A DNA stretch of 64,000 bases from Novosphingobium fluoreni (GCF_014196615.1 NZ_JACIDY010000002.1:124001-188000), one strand, 5' to 3'; positions 18,025 to 26,512 are shown, counted from the first letter of the stretch. Notes: generated from the sequence alone by a model not told the origin. A program made the numbers and translations.

Positions 18025-18735
18025 TCAGGGCAGCGCATTCTCCGCCGCGCGAACGTCGCGCGCCGCCTCCCGAGCGCGCTGGGCGGCTAGAGCTGCGGCA
18101 TCCTGGCCCGGGTCCGCGGCGCTGCCTGGTGGATTTGCGCGCGGCTCTTGAGCGCGCGGGGCAAGCCGCTGGGTGAAAGCTTCCGACGTGGAGTAAGCCG
18201 GTTCCTCGGGAGGTGGAAACCAACGGCCGTAGCCGTAATCCCGTTCTCCATCCGAGCCGTAGAAATCACGCGGATCGTCACGCTGGACGTAGCCATAGGG
18301 TTCCTGGCGCTGCCGCCAACGCTCGCGATAGCCGTAGCCTTGCTCCAACCGCCGTTCCTCGCGAAATTCGGGGCGCCGATCGTCGGACTGGTCGTACGCC
18401 TGTGGCTCTTCGCCACGGCCGGTCCAGGAACGCCACTCGTCCATGGCGCGGCGGCCCATGTCCATCAGCGCCAGGGGGCGGCCAGTCCATTCGGGAAGAT
18501 CTATCGCGAGGCTGCCGTCGACCGGGCCGGGGCGAATGCCAAAGCCGTCATCGGGCGCCGATTCAGGTCGCGTGGCAAGCTGGCCCACGCTGTTTTCCGG
18601 CCCCGCGACGATGATGGGAGCGGGGCGGCGCTCTTGAAGGTAGGGCGCGATCGCCGGGATCGTCGCGACTGCCAGGTACGCACCCACAGCCACGCCCATC
18701 GCCGCTAGAGACACCATTACTCTTGCCGCACCCAT
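18025..18735 (-). CDS. Membrane-anchored Tyr/Arg/Glu-rich protein
   Basis: A 236-residue protein from ATG 18735 with one N-terminal hydrophobic segment (residues about 5-28) that would act as a signal anchor. The rest, probably periplasmic, is polar. A short block with LAIDLPEWTGRPLALMDMG is followed by a low-complexity region dense in Arg, Glu, Asp, Gln and Tyr (residues about 105-190), and an Ala/Arg helix at the end (AAALAAQRAREAARDVRAAE). I recognise no family. Upstream sequence in frame is open but compositionally absurd. It follows the next minus-strand anchored protein by 94 bp. Confidence 0.65.
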   Translation of the reverse strand: MGAARVMVSLAAMGVAVGAYLAVATIPAIAPYLQERRPAPIIVAGPENSVGQLATRPESAPDDGFGIRPGPVDGSLAIDLPEWTGRPLALMDMGRRAMDEWRSWTGRGEEPQAYDQSDDRRPEFREERRLEQGYGYRERWRQRQEPYGYVQRDDPRDFYGSDGERDYGYGRWFPPPEEPAYSTSEAFTQRLAPRAQEPRANPPGSAADPGQDAAALAAQRAREAARDVRAAENALP

Positions 18736-18829
18736 TGTCGTTCCGTCGCTCGCAAAAAGGTCACGGCTATGGTTGGCAAGCTGTCGACGCGATGAACGCC
18801 GTCCCTCTGCGACACTGTCGCGACGACGC

Positions 18830-19369
18830 TCAGCCGGAAACGATGGCGGGCGCGGGTGTGTCCGACGATGCCGGTGCGGCTGGTTCGGCCACGGCACTCT
18901 CGATCGTGCGCACGTCGGCCGCTGCCTCGCTGGCCGCGTTGGCCGAAGCAGCGGCGGCATCGTCAGAATCATAGACGACGATCTTGCGATCGGCATCACG
19001 CGTCGCGATCAGCGCGGTCGGCAGCGGTTCGGCGGAAGCGATGGCACCATCGTCATCCAGGTCGAGATCGGCGCTGCTGTCATACAGGGTGGCGCTGTCG
19101 GGACTGTAGGTGGCAGGGATCGGTTGCGGATACTCCTGCTGCGCCGTCATCCAGCTGACCGGGGTGAGATCCTGCGGGGGCGCTTCGAAGGCGATCGCGG
19201 GCATTTCGTCAGCCTTGACCTCTTTCACGCCGATCAGCGTGCGCCAGTCATCCGCCTTTTGCTGCATGGTCGTGGGAACGGCCATGGCAGTGAGAAACCC
19301 GGCGGCGAGCCCGCCCAGAACGACGCCGCCGATAAGCTTGCCGACCATCGCCTTGCGTTCGTGTTTCAT
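18830..19369 (-). CDS. Membrane-anchored acidic protein
   Basis: A 179-residue protein with a short basic N terminus (MKHERKAMVGK), one membrane segment with Gly-rich packing (LIGGVVLGGLAAGFLTAMAV), and a long acidic Ala/Asp/Ser/Pro-rich periplasmic tail containing DLDLDDDGAIASAEPLP. Part of that tail resembles a calcium-loop-like Asp cluster, but it is not a full EF-hand or dockerin. AGGA lies about 9 bases before the ATG. An EcfG-type promoter candidate sits 41 bases upstream, suggesting a stress-induced envelope protein. No family recognised. Confidence 0.7.
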   Translation of the reverse strand: MKHERKAMVGKLIGGVVLGGLAAGFLTAMAVPTTMQQKADDWRTLIGVKEVKADEMPAIAFEAPPQDLTPVSWMTAQQEYPQPIPATYSPDSATLYDSSADLDLDDDGAIASAEPLPTALIATRDADRKIVVYDSDDAAAASANAASEAAADVRTIESAVAEPAAPASSDTPAPAIVSG

Positions 19370-19409
19370 GACGCTTTTTCCTGAAAGTTCTGATGCGTTT
19401 GGCGTTTTG

Positions 19410-19434
19410 AACGCGGATCGCGGTGCCAGGTTCC
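19410..19434 (-). promoter_or_regulatory. Candidate EcfG general-stress promoter
   Basis: On the minus strand, GGAACC is followed 15 bases later by CGTT (GGAAC-N16-CGTT). This is exactly the alphaproteobacterial EcfG/sigma-T consensus. The -10 CGTT ends 40 bases before the start codon of the anchored acidic protein, a normal leader length. No experimental support; one such match in 64 kb can occur by chance, but the placement is ideal. Confidence 0.6.
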
Positions 19435-19549
19435 GCAAAGTTCTTGGCGGAACCACCGGCGGCTTGTTACGCTGAGGCATCATGACGAACCCGCCGGACC
19501 CTTCCGCAATCGTACTACGTCGAACGCCGTTCACACAGGGCGGCAGGGC

Positions 19550-20323
19550 ATGAGCCTTGGCGCGATCCGTGCGGGAACCGGCGGCTGGGTCTATGATCCG
19601 TGGCGCGAGACGTTCTATCCCGAGGGCCTGGCGAAGGCGAAGCAGCTGGAATACCTGGCCACGCATCTCACTGCCGCAGAGGTCAACGCCACGTTTTACA
19701 GCCGGCAAGCCCCCGCGACTTTCGCCAAATGGCGCAAGACCGCGCCGCCGCACTTTCGCTTCGCGTTGAAGGGGTCGCGCTACTGCACCAACCGCAAGAA
19801 CCTGGCCGAGGCGGGGGAATCGGTTGCGAACTTTATCGACCAGGGGCTGGTGGAGCTGGAAGATCGGTTGGGTCCGATCAACTGGCAGCTGAACGACAAG
19901 AAGCGGTTCGATCCAGAAGAGATCGCGGCTTTCCTGGCTCTCCTGCCATCAAGCCATGCGGGCGTACCGCTGCGCCACGCGATCGAGGCACGGCATGAAA
20001 GTTTCGACGATCCCGCGTTCTACGCTTTGCTGCAGGATGCCGGAGCAGCGCTGGTGGTGACGCGGAGCGAGGATTATCCGGACTTCACGCGTACGGACGG
20101 GCCCTTCGTGTATGCGCGGCTGCAAGGCTGCCGCGCGGACGAGCCGACCGGGTATTCCGCCGACGAGATCGCTGCTCAGGCCGCCGAGGCGGTGAAATGG
20201 GCGGCCGATGGGCGCGAGACGTTCGTGTTTTATATCGCCGGCGCGAAGGAGCGGGCCCCGGCGGCGGCGCTGGCGTTGATCGAGGCGTTGGGAGAGGATG
20301 CGGTCCGCCCCGCAAGCTGCTAG
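19550..20323 (+). CDS. DUF72 (YecE family) protein
   Basis: A 257-residue TIM-barrel-like DUF72 protein. Signatures are the N-terminal GTGGWVYDPWRETFYP, AEVNATFYSRQAPATFAKW, FRFALKGSRYCTN, WQLNDKKRFD and AIEARHESFDDP. All match the YecE family, which resembles endonuclease IV/xylose isomerase barrels. The biochemical activity is not established. It is divergent from the acidic anchored protein and 10 bp before a lipoprotein gene, with which it is probably cotranscribed. Confidence 0.9.
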   Translation: MSLGAIRAGTGGWVYDPWRETFYPEGLAKAKQLEYLATHLTAAEVNATFYSRQAPATFAKWRKTAPPHFRFALKGSRYCTNRKNLAEAGESVANFIDQGLVELEDRLGPINWQLNDKKRFDPEEIAAFLALLPSSHAGVPLRHAIEARHESFDDPAFYALLQDAGAALVVTRSEDYPDFTRTDGPFVYARLQGCRADEPTGYSADEIAAQAAEAVKWAADGRETFVFYIAGAKERAPAAALALIEALGEDAVRPASC

Positions 20324-20333
20324 GCGCCGCACC

Positions 20334-20810
20334 ATGACCTTGCATCGCGTCGCGCTCGTTTCCGCCCTTGGGCTGGCCCTTATCGCCGTGAGCGGCTGCG
20401 GCCCACGGCGTGGCGAGGACAACGGCGGCGTGCCGGGCGACACCGACTCGTCCAAGCCGTTCAGCGCGATCTCGCCGCGAGAGACATTGCATTTCGGCGG
20501 GACAGAGCCGTTCTGGAACGGCACCGTGATCGGCGAAACGCTGACTTATGCGACCCCCGCCCAGCCGGACGGTACCCGCATCACCGTCAAAAGGTTTGGC
20601 GGCCGCAACGGGCTAGGGCTCAGCGGCACGCTGGAGGGCAAAAGCTTCGACATGACGGTGACGCCGGGGACTTGCAGCGACGGCATGTCGGACCGCAGCT
20701 TTCCTTTTTCCGTCCTGCTGAAGCTGGGAGAGGAAACGCGTCAGGGCTGCGGCTGGACAGACAGCCGGCGCTTTACGGAAGCGAAGGAGCTTGCGGGAAA
20801 GCCACAATAA
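20334..20810 (+). CDS. COG3650-type lipoprotein
   Basis: A 158-residue lipoprotein from ATG 20334: signal, then lipobox VSGC (Cys about residue 21), then a compact beta domain. Blocks FGGTEPFWNGTV, TCSDGMSDRSFPFSV and GCGW are typical of the COG3650 family of outer-membrane lipoproteins related to MliC-like lysozyme-inhibitor folds. A role in envelope protection is possible but unproved. It follows the DUF72 gene by 10 bp. Confidence 0.8.
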   Translation: MTLHRVALVSALGLALIAVSGCGPRRGEDNGGVPGDTDSSKPFSAISPRETLHFGGTEPFWNGTVIGETLTYATPAQPDGTRITVKRFGGRNGLGLSGTLEGKSFDMTVTPGTCSDGMSDRSFPFSVLLKLGEETRQGCGWTDSRRFTEAKELAGKPQ

Positions 20811-20837
20811 GCAGCCTTCCCGCAAGATGCGCCTCGA

Positions 20838-21263
20838 TCAGTTCTGGAACGAGGTGGTCAGCGTGATCTCGCAGTTCAGGAGCTTCGAGATCGGGCAACC
20901 GGCCTTGGCTTCGGCGGCAATCTTTTCGAACTCGGCCTGATCCAGGCCTGGCACCTTGGCGGTCAGCGCCAGTTCGGACTTCGTCACCTGAAAGCCGCCG
21001 TCTGCCGAGACGAGCGTGACCTTGCACTCTGTCTCCAACGACCCGTCGGTGTGGCCTGCCTTGGCCAGCGCGAAGCTGGTGGCCATCGTGAAGCAGCTGG
21101 CGTGAGCGGCGGCGATCATTTCCTCCGGGTTGGTGCCGGGGGCATCTTCGAAGCGGGTGGTGAAGCCATAATCCGCATCGATCGCGCCGGACTTGGCGGT
21201 GACGTGGCCTTTGCCTTCCTTGCCCAGACCTTCGTATCGGGCGGTGGCGGTATTGACTGTCAT
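20838..21263 (-). CDS. OsmC family peroxiredoxin
   Basis: A 141-residue OsmC-type thiol peroxidase that reduces organic hydroperoxides. The two redox cysteines are visible in AHASCFTMATS and KAGCPISKLLNC. The lead-in GTNPEEMIAAAHASC is diagnostic for OsmC rather than Ohr. The start at ATG 21263 gives the family N terminus (TARYEGLGKEGKG); the longer frame is Pro-rich and unlikely. It converges with the COG3650 gene and diverges from the LOV kinase. Confidence 0.93.
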   Translation of the reverse strand: MTVNTATARYEGLGKEGKGHVTAKSGAIDADYGFTTRFEDAPGTNPEEMIAAAHASCFTMATSFALAKAGHTDGSLETECKVTLVSADGGFQVTKSELALTAKVPGLDQAEFEKIAAEAKAGCPISKLLNCEITLTTSFQN

Positions 21264-21440
21264 GGGGAGGGTGTCCTTTGGCTGAAGAGACGTCCCGCTT
21301 TGGCGCGGGCCGGGCGTGGGCGAAACGGCCGAAGCCGGGTGCGGTTGCGCCCTGATTGCCCTGGAGAACACCTAGCCGATATCTGGACCTTTTTGAACGC
21401 AGATGGCATTAGGAAGCGGGTCGTTTGCGTCCCGGTTGGT

Positions 21441-21465
21441 GGAACTCTTCCCAGTTGCACGCATT
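21441..21465 (+). promoter_or_regulatory. Weak EcfG-like promoter before the LOV kinase
   Basis: GGAAC is followed after 16 bases by CATT, one mismatch from the EcfG -10 CGTT. It lies 48 bases before the LOV-kinase ATG. Caulobacter lovK-lovR are controlled by sigma-T, which makes this placement interesting, but the single mismatch leaves it tentative. Confidence 0.35.
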
Positions 21466-21512
21466 GTTGAATTCACGTTACAGGCACTTCGGATAAATTT
21501 CAGGGGCGATCG

Positions 21513-22601
21513 ATGTCGCACGACAAGACAGTGGCATCGGGTGTCCCTCTAGGTTGGGATGACACCCAGACCTATTTCAATTCCAGCGGCGATACGCCCG
21601 GCGTAAGCAGGCCGGAGGACCAGTTCGTCGGTGCATCCGGCGTTCTGTTCGAACAGGCTATGGCACAGACCCGAATGGCCGTGTGCCTGTGCGATCCACA
21701 CGTCACGGACATGCCGATCGTATTCGCCAATCGAGCGTTCAGGCGTCTGACCGGTTACGAAGAGCACGAAATCATCGGCCGGAATTGCCGGTTCCTCCAG
21801 GGCCCGGAGACCAACCAGCGGGAGCTGGACAAGCTGCGGTCCGCGCTCGCTAACGAAGACGTGGCGGTGGTGGAACTGCTCAATTATCGCAAGGATGGCT
21901 CCACTTTCTGGAACGCGCTGCACCTGGGGCCGATCTATCGGTCCGATGGGTCGTTGGCATATTTCTTCGGCAGCCAGTGGGACGTCTCGGAAGTCCGCGC
22001 GGTGCGCGCTGAGGAAGAACATGCCCGCAGCATGGCGCGCGAGCTTTCGCACCGCATGAAAAACATGTTCGCGGTGATTTCAGGGATCGTGAACATCACG
22101 GGCCGCGTTCGCGGCATCCCGAGGGAAGCGGATGAGATTAACGGCCGCATCCAGGCGCTGGGTCGCGCGTATGAGACCACGTTGGACGAGGCGTCCAGCG
22201 GCACGATCGAGATCGGTCCGGCAATCCGCGCGATCCTCGGCCCCTACGATGCTGACACGCAGCGACTGTTATTTCTGGGTAACGGTCAGCGCGTCCATTT
22301 CGCCACTGTATCCGTCGTCGGACTGGTGCTGCATGAACTGGCCGCCAACGCGACCAAGCACGGCGCCTGGGCCAATAATGACGGTCGGGTGGAGTTGAAC
22401 TGGTACGAGGGCAAGGGCCGTGGCCCCAGCAATCTTGTGGTCCACTGGCGCGAATACGGCGGCCCCGGTATCCGCATGTCTCCGGATAGCCGCGGCACTG
22501 GTACGCAGATCGTCGATCGAATGCTGCGCCATGGTGGCGGTTCTATCGAACGTCGCTGGCACGATGATGGTCTGGAAGCCACCATCGTAATTCCCGCATG
22601 A
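21513..22601 (+). CDS. LOV-domain histidine kinase (HWE/HisKA_2 type)
   Basis: A 362-residue soluble blue-light receptor kinase. The LOV domain (about residues 45-160) carries GRNCRFLQGPETN, with Cys92 as the flavin-adduct cysteine, and ends FGSQWDVSE. A short coiled linker leads to a HWE/HisKA_2 kinase with H-box ELSHRMKNMFAVISGI (His180). The ATPase part has HELAANATKHGAW and a C-terminal GTGTQIVDRML. The architecture equals Caulobacter LovK. The stop overlaps the receiver gene by ATGA. It is expected to form FMN-cysteinyl adducts in blue light and to phosphorylate the coupled receiver or the stress-response regulator PhyR. Confidence 0.95.
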   Translation: MSHDKTVASGVPLGWDDTQTYFNSSGDTPGVSRPEDQFVGASGVLFEQAMAQTRMAVCLCDPHVTDMPIVFANRAFRRLTGYEEHEIIGRNCRFLQGPETNQRELDKLRSALANEDVAVVELLNYRKDGSTFWNALHLGPIYRSDGSLAYFFGSQWDVSEVRAVRAEEEHARSMARELSHRMKNMFAVISGIVNITGRVRGIPREADEINGRIQALGRAYETTLDEASSGTIEIGPAIRAILGPYDADTQRLLFLGNGQRVHFATVSVVGLVLHELAANATKHGAWANNDGRVELNWYEGKGRGPSNLVVHWREYGGPGIRMSPDSRGTGTQIVDRMLRHGGGSIERRWHDDGLEATIVIPA

Positions 22602-23011
22602 CCCAAGCTGCCTTATTGCAGGAATTTCCCGCACCGATGAATATCCTGATGCTTGAGGACGAGCCTTTGATCCTGATGGACCTTGAGTTCGCGGCGGAGG
22701 ATCTCGGCTGTCGCGCCATGTGCGCCTCCAGCGTGGATGAAGCGATGGAGATCCTGGATCACGAAACGGTCGATTGCGCGATCCTCGACGTGACATTGAA
22801 GGACGGCGAGACGTGCGTTCCCGTTGCGGAGGCCTTGGCACAGCGCGGCATTCCCTACCTGCTCCATTCCGGCGATCTGGACCGTCACGACGAAACGGTT
22901 CGCGGTCTCGGCGCCGAACTGGTCGCCAAGCCGGCCAGCGCCAGCCGCGTGATCGCTCGCGCCGTCAGCTTTGCGCAGGACAAGCCTGGCGAGACTGCGG
23001 TTCCGCAATGA
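22598..23011 (+). CDS. Single-domain response regulator
   Basis: A 137-residue receiver with no output domain. The acidic pocket is at EDEP (residues 20-23), phospho-acceptor Asp64 is in CAILDVTLKDG, the Ser switch is in LLHSGDLD and the Lys in LVAKPAS. It is translationally coupled to the LOV kinase, as LovR is to LovK, so it probably acts as a phosphate sink or competitor in the kinase branch feeding the general stress response. ATG 22598 is supported by the ATGA overlap; an internal ATG (22637) would trim 13 residues. Confidence 0.93.
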   Translation: MTQAALLQEFPAPMNILMLEDEPLILMDLEFAAEDLGCRAMCASSVDEAMEILDHETVDCAILDVTLKDGETCVPVAEALAQRGIPYLLHSGDLDRHDETVRGLGAELVAKPASASRVIARAVSFAQDKPGETAVPQ

Positions 23012-23307
23012 GCCGCCCGAGTGGTAGCGTTGGGCTGGGCCTGCCGGGTCTGGCCTTTCAAGCCTGCGAGCTGGGCATCGATTCCAGCTGGGTGATCTGG
23101 ATGCGGTGCATGCGCATGGCGGCCGGCGGGCCGGGCAGCCAGAAAGAGGTACACCGCATGGTTGCCGAAAAGTGGCAGGCGCAAGTCGAGCTGACGATGG
23201 CACTGGCGACCGGGCAGCTGGGTGCGGACCCCATCGAGGTGGCGGGGCAGGCGATCGATCATTATCATTCCCGCGTTCGCGCCAACCGCAAGCGTCTCTC
23301 GCGCTGA
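23008..23307 (+). CDS. Hypothetical protein coupled to the LOV receiver, 99 aa
   Basis: A 99-residue protein whose ATG overlaps the receiver stop (ATGA), making a three-gene coupled unit. It is largely helical and resembles phasin-like or adaptor small proteins. The middle has EKWQAQVELTMALATGQ and the C terminus ends VRANRKRLSR, a tail I recall in small sphingomonad hypotheticals. Function unknown. Its strict coupling to a LOV kinase/receiver pair points to a role in that pathway or in the physiological output. Codon use matches neighbouring genes. Confidence 0.7.
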   Translation: MSRPSGSVGLGLPGLAFQACELGIDSSWVIWMRCMRMAAGGPGSQKEVHRMVAEKWQAQVELTMALATGQLGADPIEVAGQAIDHYHSRVRANRKRLSR

Positions 23308-23325
23308 CAGCTGGCGCGGCGAGCC

Positions 23326-23607
23326 CTAGCTGACTTCCACGCCCTTCCAGAAGGCGATGCGATCGCGGATCTGGCTGGCTGCGTCCTTGGGCTCGGGATA
23401 ATACCAGGCCGCGTCCTGATTGGTCGAACCGTCCACCGTGATCGAATGATAGCGCGCGTCGCCCTTCCACGGGCAATGGCTGGTCGTTTCGCTGGGTTGA
23501 AGGACGGCGGGGTCCACCGCATCGCGCGGGAAGTAGTGGTTGCCTTCCACCACCACCGTATCATCACTATCGGCTATTATGCTGCCGTTCCATCGTGCCT
23601 GCACCAT
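23326..23607 (-). CDS. DUF427 domain protein
   Basis: A 93-residue protein matching the DUF427 layout: N-terminal ARWNGSIIADSDDTVVVEGNHYFP, the conserved HCPWKGDARYHSI block and YYPEPKD, ending IAFWKGVEV. This is a compact beta fold of unknown activity found across bacteria. ATG 23607 has GGAGAG upstream and yields the family length. It converges with the LOV-unit genes (18-bp gap). Confidence 0.92.
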   Translation of the reverse strand: MVQARWNGSIIADSDDTVVVEGNHYFPRDAVDPAVLQPSETTSHCPWKGDARYHSITVDGSTNQDAAWYYPEPKDAASQIRDRIAFWKGVEVS

Positions 23608-23723
23608 GATCGTCTCTCCACTTACGATAAGCCGCGCGCTGCCTGAAGCGTCAACACACGCGCCGCCACATGGTGCCTGAACGATCCGGTTCATGCCCGG
23701 ATCGCGTCGATTTTCTCCGCTAG

Positions 23724-24419
23724 TCAGTGCCGGAAGAACAGAGATACCGACGCGACATGGTTCACCCGCGTCCGCCCGCGGGTCTGGTCGATCACCTGAT
23801 TGAGATAGCCGATCTCCGCCGTGCTCGTCCCGGGAAGGCCGACCTCCACGCCCACGAAGCTGCGCAACTGGTCAAAGCCGCTGCGCGCGCCCCAGTCGGT
23901 ATCGTTGAATGCCACGAACGCTTCGGCATAGACCAAGGCGCTCACCGCGTCACTGGCGGGCCGCAGCGGCTTCTCATAGCGCAGCATCTCGCGCACACGC
24001 CAGCCCACGTCGCCGCCGTCATTGCGCCAGCGCTGCTCTAGCCTGGTTCGGGAAGAAAGCTCTCCGCCCCATGGCTTGCCGAGCGCAAGGTTCAGTTGCT
24101 GAAAGCTGCGTTCCTCGTTGATATCGCGCCCACCGCGCTGGGGCGTCTCGACATGGGCGAACCCCTGGTAGAGCGTGACCGTGGAGGACAATTTCCAGCC
24201 GATCGCACCGCGCAGCAGCAATTGATCCACCCGCGAAACGCCGTCGCCGAAGCGCGGCTGCAACTCGGCGAAGTAGACCACCTTTCCCGCTATCGGACCC
24301 ATCGCGGTCAGGTTCAGCCAAGCCTGCTCGTCCTGAATAGTTTCAGCAGCCGCGGGGAAAGCCATGGTGAAGAGGGATACGGCCAGCGCACGCGCGGCGA
24401 TCCGGGGGCGGGTACGCAT
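23724..24419 (-). CDS. DUF2490 outer-membrane-type protein
   Basis: A 231-residue exported protein: signal peptide to about residue 25 (PAAAE), then alternating amphipathic strands. Features are AWLNLTAMGPI, LRGAIGWKLSSTVTLYQGFAHVE, ERSFQQLNLAL and a C-terminal VASVSLFFRH. This matches DUF2490, a family of probable small outer-membrane beta-barrels. No ligand is known. It is alone on the minus strand between the DUF427 and extensin-like genes. Confidence 0.85.
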   Translation of the reverse strand: MRTRPRIAARALAVSLFTMAFPAAAETIQDEQAWLNLTAMGPIAGKVVYFAELQPRFGDGVSRVDQLLLRGAIGWKLSSTVTLYQGFAHVETPQRGGRDINEERSFQQLNLALGKPWGGELSSRTRLEQRWRNDGGDVGWRVREMLRYEKPLRPASDAVSALVYAEAFVAFNDTDWGARSGFDQLRSFVGVEVGLPGTSTAEIGYLNQVIDQTRGRTRVNHVASVSLFFRH

Positions 24420-24484
24420 AGCGGTACGCGACTAACCAGGCTGCGTGTCTCGAACATTGCTAGGCTGTCTCTCAGCCTTGCCGG

Positions 24485-25150
24485 TCACCGGCAGAAATCG
24501 GCCCCGTCTGCTTCCAGGTGGAAGTGATTGCGATGCGCCGCGTTGTATTGCGGGCCCAAGGTGGTGCCAAAGCGCTTGCAGGCGCTGGCGTGGACAGTGC
24601 GCAGGAAGCGGCGTTCGGCCGGGGTGCCGCCGTCCCAGTCTTCCAGTACGGTGATCCGCCGTCCATCTTCGAGCACGAAACCGGACACGTCGATCGCGTT
24701 GGCGGTGGCATGGCCCGACATGCGACGGGTGCCCGCGATCGTGCGGCAGGAATAGCTGCCGAAGGTCTCGATCCGGCTGACTCGCGCGCCCAGGATCTGT
24801 TGCGCCGCGCGGTCCACGCCAAAGCGCGCCCATCCGGCGAACTGGGTGGCGACGTTGCAGGTCACCGGCCCCAAGTTCGCCAGGGCCAGCTGCGCGGAAT
24901 CGCTGCGCAGGCTATCCAGCCGCACCGTGCCGACATTGCGGCAACCGCCAGAAAAGTAGCGATCGGGCAGTGAGGCGAATCGTGCTTGCGCCAGCCCTAG
25001 CTGACTCAGGCACTGCCGCAATTCGGGCCGCGGCGGCGGCGTGCGCGCCGGGCCGGAGCGCCTGGGCGGGTCCCGCCGCGACCCCTTGGGAATGTCGATA
25101 CAGCCGTGGAGCGTGGCCACGAGCGGCAGGAGCAGCAGGATCCGTCGCAT
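24485..25150 (-). CDS. Extensin-like family lipoprotein
   Basis: A 221-residue lipoprotein (lipobox LHGC, Cys about residue 17) with a Pro/Arg-rich linker and an extensin-like C-terminal domain (Pfam extensin-like_C). That domain contains CNVATQFAGWAR, SGHATANAIDVSGF and HRNHFHLE. The SGHxxxNAxD and HxH pattern resembles metal-binding sites of M15/LAS peptidases, so a peptidoglycan hydrolase activity is plausible but not proved. ATG 25150 gives the short signal; a longer frame adds a basic stretch. Confidence 0.85.
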   Translation of the reverse strand: MRRILLLLPLVATLHGCIDIPKGSRRDPPRRSGPARTPPPRPELRQCLSQLGLAQARFASLPDRYFSGGCRNVGTVRLDSLRSDSAQLALANLGPVTCNVATQFAGWARFGVDRAAQQILGARVSRIETFGSYSCRTIAGTRRMSGHATANAIDVSGFVLEDGRRITVLEDWDGGTPAERRFLRTVHASACKRFGTTLGPQYNAAHRNHFHLEADGADFCR

Positions 25151-25278
25151 CGCTACGGGTATCCCTCCATCGCGTTTATCCAACGTGAACTGACAGTTGG
25201 CACCCGGTCTAGGGCAGGGTGGGCCGAGGGGCGAGGCCAGTCGGATCGCTTTCGGCTTCAGAGCGGGGGATATCTTCC

Positions 25279-25306
25279 TTGACTTGGGTCACCCACGAAC
25301 TAGACG
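25279..25306 (+). promoter_or_regulatory. Possible sigma-70 promoter of serC
   Basis: TTGACT and TAGACG are spaced by 16 bases. Transcription would start near 25313, just before the first leader hairpin. The -10 is poor, but alphaproteobacterial housekeeping promoters often deviate. Confidence 0.35.
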
Positions 25307-25310
25307 CAGC

Positions 25311-25362
25311 GCCGGGCCACGCGGTCCCAACGCCGCGCGTGCTCTCTGTAAGGAGAGACTAC
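25311..25362 (+). promoter_or_regulatory. Structured serC leader (serC RNA motif candidate)
   Basis: Two small hairpins precede serC. GCGG/CCGC spans 25321-25336. CTCTC/GAGAG spans 25342-25357, with the Shine-Dalgarno AGGAG inside its 3' arm. This arrangement, directly upstream of a serC-serA operon in an alphaproteobacterium, fits the Rfam serC motif, whose mechanism is not known. Pairing of the SD suggests translational control. I compared it from memory only. Confidence 0.5.
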
Positions 25363-26493
25363 ATGACTGCACCTACCAAGCCGTTGGCTAAGCCGGCGCG
25401 CCCGTTCTTCTCTTCCGGTCCCTGCGCCAAGCCGCCCGGATATTCTCTCGAAAAACTCGCGACCGAATCGCTAGGCCGTTCACACCGAGCGAAGATCGGC
25501 AAGTCGCGCCTGTCGTACAGCATCGACCTGATGCGCGAAGTGCTGCGCCTGCCCGATACGCACCGCATCGGCATCGTTCCGGGTTCGGACACCGGCGCGT
25601 TCGAGATGGCGATGTGGACGATGCTGGGTGCCCGCCCCGTCACCACGATGGCCTGGGAAAGCTTTGGCGAAGGCTGGGTGACGGATGCGGTCAAGCAGCT
25701 CAAGATCGATCCCACCGTGATCCGCGCCGACTATGGCCAGCTGCCCGATCTGGGCCAGGTCGATTGGTCGAACGACGTGTTGTTCACTTGGAACGGCACC
25801 ACCTCGGGCGTGCGCGTGCCGAATGCCGACTGGATTGCCGCCGATCGTGAAGGCCTGTCCTTCGCCGACGCCACCAGCGCGGTTTTCGCTTACGACATCG
25901 ACTGGGCGAAGATCGACGTCGCCACGTTCTCCTGGCAGAAGGTGCTGGGCGGCGAGGGCGGTCACGGCGTGATCATCCTCGGTCCCCGTGCGGTCGAGCG
26001 GCTGGAAAGCTACACGCCCGCATGGCCGTTGCCCAAGGTGTTCCGCCTCGTCTCCAAGGGCAAGCTGGCCGAAGGCGTTTTCAAGGGCGAGACCATCAAC
26101 ACCCCCTCGATGCTCGCCGTGGAAGATGCGATCTTCGCGCTGGAATGGGCGAAGGGCCTGGGCGGTCTGGAAGGCCTTAAGGCCCGCTCCGACGCAAACG
26201 CCGCCGCGCTCGACAAGATCGTCGCCGAGCGTGACTGGCTGGCCCATCTGGCCGCCGATCCCGCCAGCCGGTCGAAGACTTCGGTGTGCCTGACCGTCGA
26301 AGGTGCGGACGCTGACTTCATCAAGCAGTTCGCGGCCTTGCTGGAAAAGGAAGGCGCGGCCTACGACGTCGCCGGATATCGCGATGCCCCCCCGGGCCTG
26401 CGCATCTGGTGCGGCGCAACGGTGGAAACCGCTGATATCGAAGCACTCGGTCCGTGGCTCGACTGGGCCTACTCCACGGCGAAGGCCGGCTAA
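25363..26493 (+). CDS. serC: Phosphoserine aminotransferase
   Basis: PLP enzyme converting 3-phosphohydroxypyruvate and glutamate to phosphoserine. The 376-residue protein is of the alphaproteobacterial SerC type (N terminus [15 protein letters not shown], unlike E. coli SerC). It has [38 protein letters not shown] and the PLP Lys in [14 protein letters not shown]. The longer frame from 25219 would absorb the leader. ATG 25363 follows AAGGAGAG at good spacing. It is followed by serA on the same strand after a 134-bp gap holding palindromic repeats. Confidence 0.96.
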   Translation: MTAPTKPLAKPARPFFSSGPCAKPPGYSLEKLATESLGRSHRAKIGKSRLSYSIDLMREVLRLPDTHRIGIVPGSDTGAFEMAMWTMLGARPVTTMAWESFGEGWVTDAVKQLKIDPTVIRADYGQLPDLGQVDWSNDVLFTWNGTTSGVRVPNADWIAADREGLSFADATSAVFAYDIDWAKIDVATFSWQKVLGGEGGHGVIILGPRAVERLESYTPAWPLPKVFRLVSKGKLAEGVFKGETINTPSMLAVEDAIFALEWAKGLGGLEGLKARSDANAAALDKIVAERDWLAHLAADPASRSKTSVCLTVEGADADFIKQFAALLEKEGAAYDVAGYRDAPPGLRIWCGATVETADIEALGPWLDWAYSTAKAG

Positions 26494-26512
26494 CCACTGC
26501 TATTTGCCGTCG

